A stretch of DNA of 64,000 bases. Origin: Cephalotrichum gorgonifer (lineage: Eukaryota; Ascomycota; Sordariomycetes; Microascales; Microascaceae). The stretch lies in the NCBI GenBank assembly GCA_900312665.1, contig ONZQ02000019.1, positions 62,001 to 126,000 of the forward strand, given 5' to 3'. Of the stretch, positions 10,405 through 23,415 are shown piece after piece. Each line of letters starts with the position of its first letter. The stretch's first letter is position 1. A model generated the notes under the pieces. The model saw nothing but the letters and a program-made list of their open reading frames with translations. It had not been told where the DNA came from and did not search any database. Made by a program: the position numbers and the translations under genes.

Positions 10405-12444
10405 ATGAGCAAGTACCAACGGATACTCCGTCCGGCGCTCGGTGTCACTGGCGCCGTCGCCGTTGGCACCTACGCCTATAGCAAAACCTCCTCTCCCAAG
10501 ACCCCCATACTTCCCGTCGCAGAGCTCAAGCGGGACAGCTCAAATCGCATAATCACACCGTCATTCCCCGAGGTCAAGTCTAGGACAGAACAACTCGCCG
10601 AGCTACGCGGGAACGGTGCTGCGTCAGCAGAATCCGGCGAGCAGTATGACCTACTCATCATCGGCGGCGGCGCGACAGGTACGGGTATCGCCCTTGACGC
10701 CGTCACCCGGGGCCTCAAGGTCGCCCTAGTGGAACGGGACGACTTCTCCGCAGGCACCAGCTCGAAGAGCACCAAGCTCGTGCACGGCGGTGTTCGATAC
10801 CTCGAGAAGGCCGTTTGGAACCTCGACTATGCGCAGCTGCAGCTGGTGATGGAGGCGCTGAGCGAGCGCAAGACCTTCCTCACTATCGCGCCCCACCTCT
10901 CCCGCTCGCAGCCTATCTTGCTACCACTATCACATTGGTGGCAGGCGCCCTATATGTGGATCGGCACCAAGATGTACGATATGCTTGCGGGATCTCAAAA
11001 CCTCGAGTCGTCGTACTACATGAGCAAGGCGGAGAGTCTCAAGAGGTGTCCCCTCCTACGGCAGGAGGGGCTAGTAGGGTCTCTGGCGTACTACGACGGA
11101 CAGCATAACGACTCGCGGATGAATGTCGGTCTTGCCATGACGGCGTCGCTATACGGCGCGACGGTTCTGAACCACGTCGAGATCACGGGTCTCGAAAAGG
11201 GCGCCGACGGTAAGATCCGCGGTGCCAGGGCTCGCGATCTTCTCTCCCCGGACGCACAGGGCTCCTCGGAGTTCACCATTAGCGCCAAGGGAGTGATCAA
11301 CGCCACTGGTCCCTTCGCCGACGCTATCGAGCAGATGGACAACCCCTCGAAGAAGCCGATCGTGGCCCCCGCTTCTGGTGTCCACATCGTGCTCCCCAAG
11401 AACATCTGCCCCAACGGCATGGGTTTGCTTAACACCACCTCTGATGGGCGTGTCATCTTCGTACTCCCGTGGGAGGGTTCCACCATCGCCGGCACGACCG
11501 ATAACGCCTGCGAGGTTGAGGAGAACCCGGTTCCCAGCCTGTCTGACGTGGATTTTATCCTAAAGGAGACTAACAAGCTCCTGCGTCCCGACTCGGCGCT
11601 CACCCACAAGGATGTCCTCGCGACGTGGTCTGGTACGTTACCATCCGAGCTTTGAAACCTCTTTGCCATGAAACTAACGCGTCGACGATTAGGTATCCGC
11701 CCCTTAATCAAGGACCCCCACGCCAAGAACACCGAGTCTCTCGTCCGCAGCCACCTCATCACCGTTTCTCCCGCTGGCCTCCTTACCTGTGCAGGCGGCA
11801 AGTGGACCACCTACCGTGAGATGTCCGAGGAGGCTGTTGACCAGGCTATTAAGTCGTTCAACCTCAAGCCAACGACGATCACCCTCCCGGATGTCAGCGG
11901 GGCCAACCTTCCCAGCTTGACCACAAACGGTGAATGCCAAACCCGATCGATCCGACTCGCCGGGGCCCACGGTTTCACTTCCGCTCTTGAATCCCAGATC
12001 GCAGAGACCCACGACGTCCAGCCGGATATCGCCCACCATCTCGCAACCAACTACGGCGACCGTGCCTGGGCCGTCCTTTCAAGCGAGTCGCCATCCGCGC
12101 TCAAGCGTCTTCTCCCCCAGTTCCCCTTCATTGAAGCGGAGATTGCTCACGGAATCCGCGCTGAGGCGGCATGCACAGCCGTAGACGTCATCGCGCGGCG
12201 AATGCGTCTCTCGTTCCTCGATGTGAATGGAGCGTTGTCGGTGCTACCACGAGTTGTTGACCTCATGGCCGTGGAGCTGCAATGGGATGGAGCGCGCAAG
12301 GAGAAGGAGTTGAAGCAGTCCATCCAGTTCTTGGAGTCCATGGGCCTGGGCCAGGAGAAGATGCGTGCGGAGCAGAAGGTCTCCATCAAGGTGAAGGGCG
12401 AAGAGGGCACACGCCAGACGGGCCCGGTGTCGGCGTTATTATAA
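10405..12444 (+). CDS. gut2: FAD-dependent glycerol-3-phosphate dehydrogenase, mitochondrial
   Basis: Two exons, 10405-11632 and 11693-12444 (60-bp intron, donor GTACGT), 660 codons (659 residues). The enzyme oxidises sn-glycerol 3-phosphate to dihydroxyacetone phosphate on the outer face of the inner mitochondrial membrane and passes electrons to ubiquinone; it serves glycerol use and the glycerophosphate shuttle. The FAD-binding GGGATGTG is at residues 87-94, followed by the family blocks VERDDFSAGTSSKSTKLVHGGVRYLE, SRSQPILLPL and CAGGKWTTYREMSEEAVD. The first 30 residues have a basic start and a hydrophobic stretch (LGVTGAVAVGTYAYS) consistent with import and membrane anchoring. The start is the first ATG in frame; upstream in-frame sequence lacks an ATG. 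No calcium-binding extension is seen, as usual in fungi. Confidence 0.96.
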
Positions 12445-14296
12445 AACCAAGGCGCAGAGAATGTGGCCAGGTGGTGAGACGAAGCATAATCAGTAGGGTG
12501 TTGCGCTTCACATTCATTTGTGGCCGGTTTAGCACCTGCCCAGTTCAGATTTAGTCCTGTTTCTAGACCGTTGGCGCTTGGATATTCCATCTTTGTTCAT
12601 ACTTTATCATTGTAGCATTAGACATTCTAGCCTGTTTTAGTCCATACTCTACTTCAAATAATCTCCTGAATCTCAAACCTGTTTACACATCAAGAGGGAG
12701 TCATCTTTGAATTCTACGACGATGTCAAAGCTCCTACGCATCTCATCGGCGTCGAGGGGTTTACCATACTAGTCTAGACTGGGCCAGCAAGCCAAGCTTA
12801 TACCGGTGATTGATCTTATTCTATTTGCTAGCATACACGTGTTGCATCTTCAACTTCACTGTCAACTTACAATGTCAATACTGATAAGCCAAATGATATA
12901 GTGAACGGCAGATTCTACCGCCAGTTTTGCAGGCATTTCAGAGGTAGATACAGCGGAAATACACACACGTACCGTTTAACCATACCATGCCGCTTCATGC
13001 AAGGGTAAAGGCTTTTTCCCGCTAAGAGAGGCCTAAACGTGTGTCCATAGATAAACCATGACAGTAGAGTATATACAAGTTCCACTCACGTCTTTTGCGC
13101 CAAGGTACAATGGCATTTGAACAACAGAGGTATCCTCGCGGTTAGAGTGGCGAGGAGGAAAGGGTAGACTTAATTGCTAATTATATCCCTATACATCGGA
13201 ACAAAATATAGATAGAGACCGATATACTAAGTAATCGCTTAGGTATTAGATGAGACTAGTACGAGTAAGGTGATCGCCGTAGCCCCACAGGCCCCAAGCC
13301 GTACCGGCGGCTATATGCGCCTCTATCTTATTGGATCCGGGGTGGCCAGTGTATATATAAGCTCGTATGAATCAAAGGGCGGTTTTTAGGCGCGAGTTGT
13401 AACCTGTGTTCCTAGTTTAGAAGATATCTAAGTGAATCCTCCCTACATTTATTCTTCCCAGGCTTGGGTCTAGCCTGAGCCTAGGTACCTAGCTACACGG
13501 TAGTAAGGCAGCCTTGACTTGGTTCGTGGTATTGGATTTGGGTAGAGCGGCAAGTGAGCACCATCGCTAGAGCAGTCCAGCTTCCGCCGCACCTGGGAAG
13601 GCGATTTTAGTCAATAACGAGAGCATTCTGTGACGATGCGTACCTAGGACTAGCAGTTATATCGTGATATCGTTGTCCTCCATCTTCAATGTTGCATGCT
13701 TATATCCCGTCCAGCTTTGTTCAAGTCGGTTCATAGGTTTTATTCATATTACCTAGTTATCCTACATATTTCCATATCTACGCATAATTTATTAGCCGAG
13801 TTCGGATGCTCGGAGTTCCCCGTCGCTTCAGAAGGCAAGTATTATGCATGTATTCATACCTATGACCAGTTCCTCCTAAAGTTTTGAACGTGCAAGATAG
13901 CCTATCTTTGCAATTTTGCTACAGTGGCATCGCACGTGCTTTCAGGGACCGATGATGAAATGTCCAAATGCGTTCGAATACAAGGACTAACCCCCTGCAA
14001 GTTTGGGATCCTCCTGCACTAGCGTACTAAAGTACCTTCCTGCGGGTATTTTGATTACTATCCATTGGCTATTTTGATCGGCCATCGGCCGTCGGCTGTC
14101 CCACTGGAATGGTGTATGCAAGTGTTGGCGACCTTAGCGCCGTGTGTATTTCTCCACACTGCGCTAAATCGACAAAACCAACCAAGTCTGTGGAGTATCG
14201 AAGCTCTGGGGTTGCTTATCGGGAGAGTAGAAAACCGCCTGGTCGCCGCGCTCCTTGGACGCTCCTCGTGAGGGTCGAAACAGCAAAGCCAACAAG
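12445..14296. other. Intergenic, no gene recognised
   Basis: About 1.85 kb between the glycerol-3-phosphate dehydrogenase and the permease. It is visibly richer in A+T than the flanking coding sequence and has no ORF with a recognisable domain. The octamer TACGAGTA occurs at 13260-13267. Confidence 0.5.
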
Positions 14297-15998
14297 ATGG
14301 CTCAGTTTCAACTATCTCAGGGTGACCTAAGGGCTTACTACCTTGGAGTCCTCGTCTGCCTTGGAGGCTTTTTGTTTGGTTATGACACTGGCGTTGTTGG
14401 TAAGAGACTACTGTACATCTGCTAGGTTCCCGTGGTACTAATACAGAGATAGGCGGAAGCATCACTCTCCCCTCATACAAAAATTCCTTCGGATTCGCAG
14501 ACAGCAGCAAATCAACGGCGACAAAAGTCGCGTCACTGACCGTAGGTCTACAGCAATGTGGGTCCTTCGTAGGGTGCTTCCTGATGATCCCGCTTGGCAG
14601 GTACATCGGACGGCGTCTCTCCATGCAGCTCTGCTCCGCCATCTTCGTCATTGGTGCGGGGATTCAGACGGCCGACACGCACGACCTGGCTAGCTTTTAC
14701 GCCGGGCGAATCATTGCCGGATTGGGCGTTGGTGGCGCATCGGTTCTCGTACCACTTTACGCCTCGGAGATGTCGCCGAAGCACCTACGTGGTCGCGTTG
14801 GGAGTGGCTATCAGTTCCTGTTCACATGGGGTATTTTCCTTAGTTCCTGGTACGTCTTGACCTTTTGAATATAGTGATGCACTTTTACTAACAGATGCTC
14901 CGCACGACAGGGTGAACTATGCTGTCAACAAGCATGTCAGTCCGGCGACCCCCAGGCAATGGCAGATCCCGATCTCCGTTCAAATCATACCCGGCGCACT
15001 CCTAGGCCTTGGCATGTTCACCGTCCCAGAGAGCGCTCGGTGGTTAGCCAAACAAGATCGACGCGATGAAGCGTGGAAGGCGCTGACCTGGATCCGAGGC
15101 TCCGACGGCCCGGAGGTCCAAGAGGAGATGGACGAGATCAACGCAACCATCAAGGCCGAGAAGGAAATCTCCCGTGGTTCTCTGAGAGTCGAGCTTAAGT
15201 CCAAGGTGACGCTATACCGCCTCGGGCTTTCATTCGCAATCATGCTGGCACAGGTCTGCACTGGTGCCAATGCCCTGGCGTATTTTTCACCTCAGTTTTT
15301 CGCTCTCGTTGTCGGGGATGGCACAGAGAGCTTGTTGGTTACCGGCATTTTCGGGGCCGTAAAAATCGTTTCATGCGGTCTATTTATCTTATTCCTCTCC
15401 GAGAGGATTGGCAGGCGGTTTGCGTTTACCGGGGGTGCTCTCGGGATGGCGGCGTGCTTGTTGTGCGTGGCTATCGTCCACAAGCTTCTACCCCCCCCAG
15501 GGCACGGCCAGGTTACCGGGTCTGGTATCGCAGTCGTGGCGCTTATATACTTGGCGATTGCCATTTATAACATTTCGTGGGGTCCTCTTGGCTGGTGAGT
15601 CTCGCCCCTCCTATTCCCCTCCCTCGTTGAAGATTCACCATGCTAATAGCGTATATCCTCGTAGGATTTACATCGCCGAAGTTCTCTCTCCAAGGACGCG
15701 TGACATTGGAGTCTCTATCGCGTTGGGTACCCAGTGGACCTTCAACATCGTTTGGTCCGTCGCGACTCCATATATGATTGCCAAGATTGGCTGGGCGACA
15801 TTCTTGATGTTCGCAATAGTAGACGTCTGCAGCGCCATCTTCTCATGGTTCTGCGTCCGTGAGACAATGGGAAAGTCTTTGGAGGATATGGAGAAGGAGT
15901 TCAACTCGGAGTCAGCTACACTTACAGCCCAGATCGAACAAGATGATCGGGCGAATGGTAGCGCTGTCTCTTCTTCTTACGACGCAGGGAAGGCATAG
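14297..15998 (+). CDS. MFS sugar-family permease, quinate-transporter-like
   Basis: Four exons (14297-14399, 14453-14849, 14911-15594, 15665-15998) sum to 506 codons (505 residues). Family marks of the sugar porter group: GFLFGYDTGVVGG in the first membrane segment, PLGRYIGRR in the loop after the second, PLYASEMSPKHLRGR after the sixth, PESARWLAKQ before the central loop, and a GPLGW-IYIAEV motif split by the third intron. The absence of the QQLSG-type hexose motif and the QVCTGANALAYFSP block fit the quinate permease side of the family better than hexose porters. About 12 membrane segments are expected. The gene is tail to tail with a Zn2Cys6 regulator 130 bp downstream. No quinate catabolic enzymes are nearby, so the substrate is uncertain. 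Confidence 0.9.
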
Positions 15999-16128
15999 AC
16001 ACACTGGTAGGTATACTCCGCGAATCCCGCAGCTAAGAGGCTTTTCATGCCTCCGCATATTTGCTGTATTCAAGACTAGCATGCACAGCGGGTTGTCACA
16101 TCAAAATAAAAACACGCTTCATTAATAT

Positions 16129-18547
16129 CTAGAGTACAAAGTCAAACTCATCGGCAAATATCCGTCGCCTGATAGTCCTTTGATCAACCCTCTTCTTCGT
16201 TTCATCTTGATGTTTCGTCAACGCCGTAAGCAGGACGGCCGTCCGCTCAGAGTTATCAGTGCCCATCGCGTACATGCGTTCGATAACCCATTGCCTGTCC
16301 TCTATGCTACACTCCGTACCGGCCATGAAGAGTGGCCAGAGCCACAGCGCGATCGGAAATGGCCCTTCCCCGGCTGGGGGTGACTCTTCTGCCGCCCAGG
16401 TATCATCCTCGCCACCATTCTCTTGGCCGACATCTTCCGCTTCTTTTGATGACTGTCTTCTTTCGCGGGACGAGCCGTCTGATGCGGCTGCGCTACCCTT
16501 CTCTTGGGGTCGTTCACTCGCGCTCTGGCAGCTCTCTGGACTGTCAGAATCCGGGCCCGGCTGTGCACGCTCGTCGGCAATCTGCTCTCGCGCCAGCCTC
16601 AAAATCTCTGAAAAGGAATGCTTCAGCTCATCAGTGGCCGGATAGTGAACGAAGGCAACTCGATGCAACAAGATGACAATAGCGTGGAAGGTTGCTACGA
16701 AACTCCTGAAACTCTTGATAACCTTGAGCGCAACACGAGGGTGCATAACCTCCTGCAAACCGCTCGTATCTGACAGGATACCTAGAGCTTGGGGCCGCTT
16801 CAGCCACAGGTTCCGTATCTCTTCGCGGATACGCTGCCCGATCTGGAGGACCTCCAGCTCGTAGTCGAGTAGTCCGCGGGGCCTGTGATGCCTGTCGAGC
16901 GCAATGATACGCGGTATGAAGCCTTGGCACCGCATAAAGAACTTGTAGGCAGGCTGGTAAAGGGCATCGTAGGCGATCTCTGCGGCCGACACAGGCTCTG
17001 CGAGCGGGACCTCCGTAGTACTTCCAATGGCAGGGAAGGAGCGCGGGGACGATAGTAACGGGTCGGAGGAGTGAATAGAGCGGTCGGGCGCCTGCGAGGC
17101 TTGAGCAGCAGGAGGAATCTCGGCTGCGGCTCCGCCAGGACTAGTCAGGTCGTCTATAGCCACATCTGCGGATGGTCTGTCGGTCTCCTTCTCCATCCCC
17201 GCCGCATAAACGACTTTGCTGTCTATTATCTGGATCCACGTTAGAATATGGCTACCTATGCCGGTCCAGAGCCGCAGTCTCTTGACATGACGTCTGAGAT
17301 GTCGGTATGCGGACCGAAGACAGGTTGTAGGCCAGATCTGGCGGCCAGCCAAAGGCTGCGCTATGATCTAAGCCTATGTCAGCAAGCTGTAAGGTGCATC
17401 AGGCTGGACGGATCCAAGATCGTACCTCCGCATGCATGAGTAGTAACAAGGTCGCAAACGCCTGCATCAGAGACCTGTCATCGACACGAGGGACGGAGAG
17501 GGTGAGGACTGCTTCTGCCTTGGCGGCTGCGCTCTGGTAGTAAGCAAATGCCTGGGAGACAGTGCCGCCTTTCCTCCGGGACGCAACGAGGTTGAGTTCG
17601 GATACGGCGCAGATTGCGTCGATGAGATGCGAGCATCCATACGCCATGGTGATGAGGGAGGAATACGCCGACTTCCATTGCGAGTCGGTGGGTGTCATAA
17701 GTGGGATCGGATTCGCCCTTGGGGAGAAGTGGAGGAGAAGTCGGCGCTGGTGATCAGTTACGTCAAAGTGCGCGAGGTCGATGCCGGCCGAGGATGATGA
17801 GGACATGGATCTAGGAGTTGATTGTCGACGAGGGATATCAACAGTGGGTGAGCTTGACCTGGGTTCGTTTTGTTGCTGGTTCGTGGCAACGCCATTTCCG
17901 TTGACGCTATTGTTGCCGCCCATAATAGCGAATGGTGAATTGCCGCTCCCCGACATTAGCTCCTCGCCTGTCTGGGGAAAGTCCCTCCACGGTAGAAACG
18001 ATGGTGGATATAGGCCAGAAACGGGGGACATGATTCCGGTTGGGAATGCGGTTGGTGGCCACTCATTCTCGCTCGGGAATCCCGCCAACTCAGGCAGGTC
18101 TGCAAGGACTCGATCTAACTGCATCTGCTCCGTAGGGGAATTGGTCCCTTGTTGTGATGCGTACTGCGGCTGTTGAGTTCCGGCCGGTAGTGGAAGTGTC
18201 AGGGAGGGCCGATTCACGTCATTTTCTGAGAGGGGACTTATGTATTGCGCCCCAGAGTTGGCTGGTGCTGTTTCCGTGGGACCTGACACGGTACTTCCGG
18301 TGTTTGCCGCCGCGCTGCGCCGTCTCGGCGGGTTTCTCGGGGCCCCCGGTGGAGCGTAATGGCATTCTAGCCCCAGCCGTACACAATTGCCACACCGTCT
18401 CCGCGATTCCGCCGGTGCGGAAGACTGGTCGCAGCGGACTTTCCTACGGCGGCAGGTCAGGCAGCCCATGCGAGTTCGGGGTCCCGATCGGCCGGAAGCC
18501 TGGGATCTCTGCGGCGGAGGAGGTGGTGGGGTTGAGGCAGACTCCAT
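16129..18547 (-). CDS. Zn2Cys6 transcription factor
   Basis: Two exons, 18547-17426 and 17355-16129 (70-bp intron, donor GTACGA, acceptor GCGCAG), total 783 codons (782 residues). The zinc cluster near the N-terminus reads GCLTCRRRKVRC then CGNCVRLGLEC, preceded by a proline run and a basic stretch. A long low-complexity linker follows, then a domain with WPTTCLRSAYRHLRRHVKRL and, near the C-terminus, ALWLWPLFMAGTECSIEDRQWV, a block common in fungal regulators of the PF11951 type. An acidic Glu/Gly/Asp-rich insert lies shortly before that block. It faces the permease gene tail to tail, so no promoter is shared; a functional link is possible but not shown. Confidence 0.87.
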
Positions 18548-19897
18548 TGAGGGTGGGTGAAAGGGTAGAGTGGGTTGCGCGGTATGAAGGCGACGCCGCC
18601 TACGTCTCTGCCTCTTTGCCGCGTCGGCAAGTGATGATGGTGCCCGGGCAGCAGTGTATGCTTACAGGTGAGTGGAGGATGGGTGATGAGGCGATATGGC
18701 AGGTTATGTGGGGGAGCTGGGATAATATGAGAAGGCCAGAGCTGAGCTGAGGAGTGCATGTGACGATGGCTGGTATGGATGAGCACGTGACTGATTCGTC
18801 ACCAACTTGGCAATAACACGACACGATTCACATCGCCATCTCTGGCTGACGTGCGTATTTCGGTACGTAGTCTCAGGTTCAATTCATCAAAAGGTCCTTC
18901 CTTGCAAGCATTGCGCCTTTATCGAAGCAAACCAAGAGCATACCCCTCTCCTCAATCCAGGAAACACAGGACTCGCTATACCAATTAAAGGGTGGTGAGT
19001 GCTGTTCTTATTGGCTATGGTTGGATCACGCAATCAGGCGTGGTGTTGAATCATTTCCTGTCTGCTTAGTCAAATAAAAACACCGATTGGCGAAAGCCGA
19101 GCCGCGGAGCCGAGCAGTCTTGACCCCCACACATCACAAAGACCCCCACGCTGGACAAGCCAACACTGTTCGTGAGTCAAGACAGGTGGGCTAACATTGC
19201 GATATGGAACTGTAATAATGACTGGCAATATATAGTTGGTATGTTGAGGAGAGTTAGCAGTAACTATTGGCAACACTTAATTGGTATGTTGAGAAAAGTT
19301 GTACCTATAGACCAATATGTCTGGTTGATCTATTTTCTCCTTGAACCTTGGCTTTCCAAAATTCGCTGATATAACCCGTAAGCAGCGGCACCATGTCCGT
19401 GACGAATGGCGGCCGTTGACGAGGTGCTTGGATCCTATAGGAGGTTTACCTAATCCCAGGGAAGTTATGATACTATTCACAGCTACTTAATCATGGTGTA
19501 CAGCAGTATTTTACCAAACATAGGAAAGTGCTTCCTACTTTTCCTACCCTTCCTCAGGGGCACTAGAGTCTTGCTGATAAGTTCACCCAGGGGTGGCAGA
19601 CATGCAGTCACACCATTATTGGTACGGGGAGGTAAAGGATTACGTGGGTTTGGAGATACCGGAAGCCTGGAAGGATGGGAATCGTGGACAGATTTGGGCC
19701 AAGGCGAGACCGAGGTAGGATAAGTAGTTAATGGCCTGGGATAACCGGGCCGCAATACACGACAGCCATATTTCATGCATTCCATTCCCATAAGTCTTTT
19801 AGTATAATCGCAAATTTAGCGGCGTAAAAGCTGCAAAATAATAATACATTATTTTTGGAAGATAATCCTAGATAGTTCGGGTCTAGGGATGCAGGTA
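18548..19897. other. Upstream region of the Zn2Cys6 gene plus intergenic sequence
   Basis: About 1.35 kb with no recognised gene. It contains a two-copy imperfect direct repeat (19221-19300). Confidence 0.5.
19221..19300 (+). repeat. Two-copy imperfect direct repeat, 45-bp period
   Basis: Copies at 19221-19255 and 19266-19300 share a TTGGCA-like start (CTGGCA/TTGGCA), TTGGTATGTTGAG and AGTT. If translated on the plus strand they give two similar peptide units ending GMLRRV and GMLRKV, but no gene model supports translation. Confidence 0.5.
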
Positions 19898-21111
19898 TTA
19901 TACAGCAGTGCTGGCAGGAGGAAGGCCGGTGCTCGTGGCAGAGCAAATGCACCCCTCTCCAGCAACGCTCGTCACCGGGGGAGCGTCGCAAGTCGAGTAC
20001 GGCTCGTAGGCCTCAAAGGTAGGGTCAGGCACAGGATCGACAAGCTTCGCCTTCACCAAGACAGGGATGATCTGCCCCGTTGACAGCCGGAACGCGCGAT
20101 GGTTCAGATTGCGGAGTAGCGTCGAGATCATACCCGAGTGGCTCGTGACGCTGAGCCACGTCTTGTCGTCCGTCCGAAACACATCATCGAGGACTGCCTT
20201 GCCTCGTGCGTTCTGCGCATCGCTCGTCTCGCTCTCATCGCGATGCCATAGCTGATCAACCTCGGTGAACCCGTCTTCGAACTCGTAAAAGGGGAACGTC
20301 TCCTGCATGGTCGACTTGTTGGATCGCCAGTTGCAGGTATGTACCGTCATTCCCTCGCGGAAGCCCTCCTTGACGATGGGTTTGAAGGGCCTGTCCGAGG
20401 GGACGTCGATGTCGCCGAAGGTCTCGTTCGCGGTCACGGTGCACCGCGAGAGGGGGCTGGAGTAGTAGGACTCAAAGTACGGCATGTTCTGCGTAGCGTA
20501 GCGGTCCTTGAAGTAGGCGTTGGCTTTCGTGGATTCATGGTAGCCCGCAGGGGTAAGCTGGGGGTCTGCCCAGACCGCGGTGCCATTGCCCTCCTGCTCC
20601 GCCCAGTAGCACTATCGACACCCTGTCAGTACTTTTTCTCGGAATTGCGGGCGTGAGCACTCACGTTCCAAGCGGGGGTACCGTAGAAGGATTCCGCGGC
20701 GTTGTGCCATCCCTCACCGTGACGGCCCATGAAGATAACCTTGTACCGAGTATTGTCCTTCATAGTGCATCCCGCGTTGAGGTGATTGACGTAGTATTCG
20801 AAACGCTCCCATTGAGACTTGGTGCCCTTAGGATCAAAGCGTTTATCAGTGCTGTAAGTCCGGTTGACGAGACCAAAGTTCACCAAGCTCTATATATGGA
20901 GGTTAGGTGTTAGGCCATGTAAAACAAGACAAGCAGGTGGTGTATGGACGAGGGTACACACGTAGTCGAAGCCCGATGGGTTCGTGGCCTCGTCGTCTTG
21001 GACGAAGAAACCAGGAACCGACGTATACTCAATGGACTTCCCGTCGGCCGCAGACCAAGCCGCAAGCGCGGCCGGCACAGTAGCGAGGAATGAAAATGCA
21101 ATAGCCTTCAT
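19898..21111 (-). CDS. Secreted histidine phosphatase (phosphoglycerate mutase-like)
   Basis: Three exons (21111-20962, 20889-20665, 20611-19898) sum to 363 codons (362 residues). A signal peptide is clear at residues 1-18 (MKAIAFSFLATVPAALAA). The branch-1 histidine phosphatase motif R106-H107-G108 occurs in FMGRHGEGWHNAAE, with the expected second histidine in SVTSHSGM; other family pieces are SPLSRC and REGMTVHTCNWR. These enzymes form a phosphohistidine intermediate. Fungal secreted members are usually uncharacterised; phytase or another phosphomonoesterase is possible, whereas glycolytic mutase activity is unlikely for a secreted protein. The C-terminal tail is rich in Ser, Thr and Cys. 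Confidence 0.9.
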
Positions 21112-21922
21112 GGTCGCGGCGAGGTTGATCGTTGGTGAGGAGCTGGTTTGCTACAAATCTCCCCTTAAGTCGAATCGACGCGGGTTACGGGCGGTTTTAA
21201 GTAGCAACGGGATAGTTTTGAGTGCAACTTACGAACCACGTGCCATTATCATGGCATGGACTCAAGTCGTCGCAATTGTCGCATGTGTTAGTTACTCGTA
21301 TCCGGGGGGGTGGGGATCTAAAATTCTTGGCGGACGAAATGGGATAAGTGGGAAATTTGCTCGGGACGAGGGCGTTCGCCGCTGGCCAATTGATCAACAA
21401 CGTGGTACCTTGCATAAGTGACGTATATCCTTCTTCACGTCCCACGAGGGTCAAAGAGAAAGGGCGATGTTTTTCCAGAGTCTGGTACGCGTATTGATGT
21501 GGATCATTTCATTTCCGAAGTGTCAATAGACTGTTTTTTGTCTTCTTGCTAGACCGATGGTGCTGTGCTGGCTTCTATTATCTTGCCCCTATCTCCAGAA
21601 AACCAAAACACGTGGAGGCCAAGGATTCATATCTCACTTATATATTCTTACTCCGCTTATTCTTTGGATTATTGTCGGAACTAGATGACAACACGAATCT
21701 ACCTCTATGAGTAACGTAAGTCTATCCTGATCACAGCCAGATCCGCCCTGTTGGCTACACTTATCTATGGCTAAATGGACCAACACGCTGATAATCGACA
21801 GTGCGCCAGTTTTCACTTCATCCCCGTGCTCCGGCTATCGGTGATGGATCTCGCACTACTTCTAGTTAAGTTTGACAAACTAAACCCGGCTGGACTCCCT
21901 GCGTAACTCCCTGATCGAGTCC
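21112..21922. other. Intergenic, no gene recognised
   Basis: About 0.8 kb between the start of the histidine phosphatase and the end of the DUF7924 gene. Nothing recognisable; TACTCGTA, the reverse complement of a recurring octamer, is at 21293-21300. Confidence 0.45.
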
Positions 21923-23415
21923 CTAGTCGCTTTCTGTTTCACTCCCCGGCAGTGCGGAATTTGCGGCTGCAATGAAGTCGTCCCGGTAAATCTTCGCAAG
22001 TTCCCGGGCGTTCCTGAAAGCGAGAACCCCCTCGCGGAGTCTGTTGTGGGATTTATTTACGTCGAAGGTTTTGACTCTAGTCATCTGGTGCTCCGGTTCG
22101 CCACCGTCCGTCATGGGGGGTAGTATGTGGTGCGCGTACATAATCAGCTCACCCCCATTGAGCGTGAAGCTGAACGTGTAGGCCTTCCTGTCATGGACCA
22201 GGGGCTTCGTCCCATCCTGCCTGTGATGGTTCTGCAGATTGTGCATGGCTCTCGCGCCATACGCGCCAAAGTGGCAGGCCTGGCGCCTCACGATGGCCCG
22301 AGACTGCCACGTATGGGCTAACTGGAGGAAAAAGTTGGGTAGCACCGGTTGATCTGGTTCGCGTGTGGGGACTATCATCGTGCTTCTGGCTGCTAGCACG
22401 TCGCCGTTGATTTCCTTTGCAGGAGATCCGTCCCAGCGGATAGGGAATGGTACCGCGCCATCCTCTGCCGTGAGCGGTTCGAAATTATGGAATGGGATGT
22501 CAGCGGCGAGCGGGGGGCGTGCGTGGCCAGTGAGGACCGTAAATAGATGGTCCCTATGCTCGTCTGAAGCACCAGGCTCTTGCCACTCTACGAAATTATT
22601 CCAATGCCCCCAAGATATTCGGTCCTTAATCAGCGCCCTGTCGTGGGATATTTCTGAACAGATGAACTCGAAATTGCTCGGCTTTGGTGGTTTACTGCCA
22701 TCTGGATAGCGGTGTCCTGCGACCAAAATACCATTGGTGAGAAGGTGTTGTTGAAAATTGCCGTCATAAACGGAGTCTGTTGCAACCCTAGCAACATCTG
22801 ATCTCGGCAGTGGCGGGATCTGGAGCTCTTCGGCCGTGGGGACGTGGGTGTATCTATCAAAGTGGAAAGGGGGACAGTCGGGATGATACTACTCGAATCA
22901 GTTCATGTAATATGTGTCTGTAAGAAGGGGGGGGGGCATGATACTTACTCCTCTGAGGAAACGAAGATCTGGGCCCCCGTGCCTTGAGAACCGCGTAAGA
23001 TCAGAAGGAAAGGGGCCAGGTTTCGTATATCGGTAATCGGGAGGCCGCTTAAGTCGACTGACCTCTCTCAGTGCGCGTTCTGTGAGTTGTACTCGTGGTA
23101 GGGTGCCCCAGAATTCAGGGGAGAAGTTTGGAGGATGATACTCCAGGGCTGCTAATTCTGCTTCTGCCGCTGCTAATCTCCCCCTTAAAGCGGCTAATCT
23201 CCCTCTAAAGCTGCGTCATCCACATTTATAGGTAGCGCTGGACCATTTCCTGGCGCGCCGTCAGCCGGTGTACCTGAATCATCTTGAATAGTCTCGTCGG
23301 CGGGTGGCTCTCGGTCTCCCGGAACAGCATCGTCGAGGCGGGGTCTCTTCTGCGATGGGCCCGGGTCACTGTGCGAGGATTTGCGAGGTCTCTTTCCTCC
23401 TTGCAGGTCCGACAT
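21923..23415 (-). pseudogene. DUF7924-family protein gene with one frame break
   Basis: Three parts: 23415 to about 23205 (MSDLQGGKRPRKSS, basic, nuclear-signal-like), about 23205-22949 in another frame, and 22888-21923 after a 60-bp intron (donor GTAAGT). The body matches fungal DUF7924 proteins: QLTERALREVSRL, GNFQQHLLTNGILVAGHRYPDG, VPTREPDQPVLPNFF, ARAMHNLQNH, YAHHI, QMTRVKTF and a C-terminal FRNARELAKIYRDDFI. Frames one and two overlap between 23215 and 23194. Within that overlap is a small duplicated unit whose upstream copy is one base shorter than the other, so a one-base deletion, biological or an assembly error, is the simplest explanation. Other family members, as I recall them, have an E-x-K motif after PNFF; here the sequence is PNFFLQLAHT. 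Function of the family is unknown. Confidence 0.7.

Noticed and set aside
12445..14296. Transposon relic
   Set aside because: No reverse transcriptase, transposase or terminal repeat could be recognised; A+T richness alone is not evidence.
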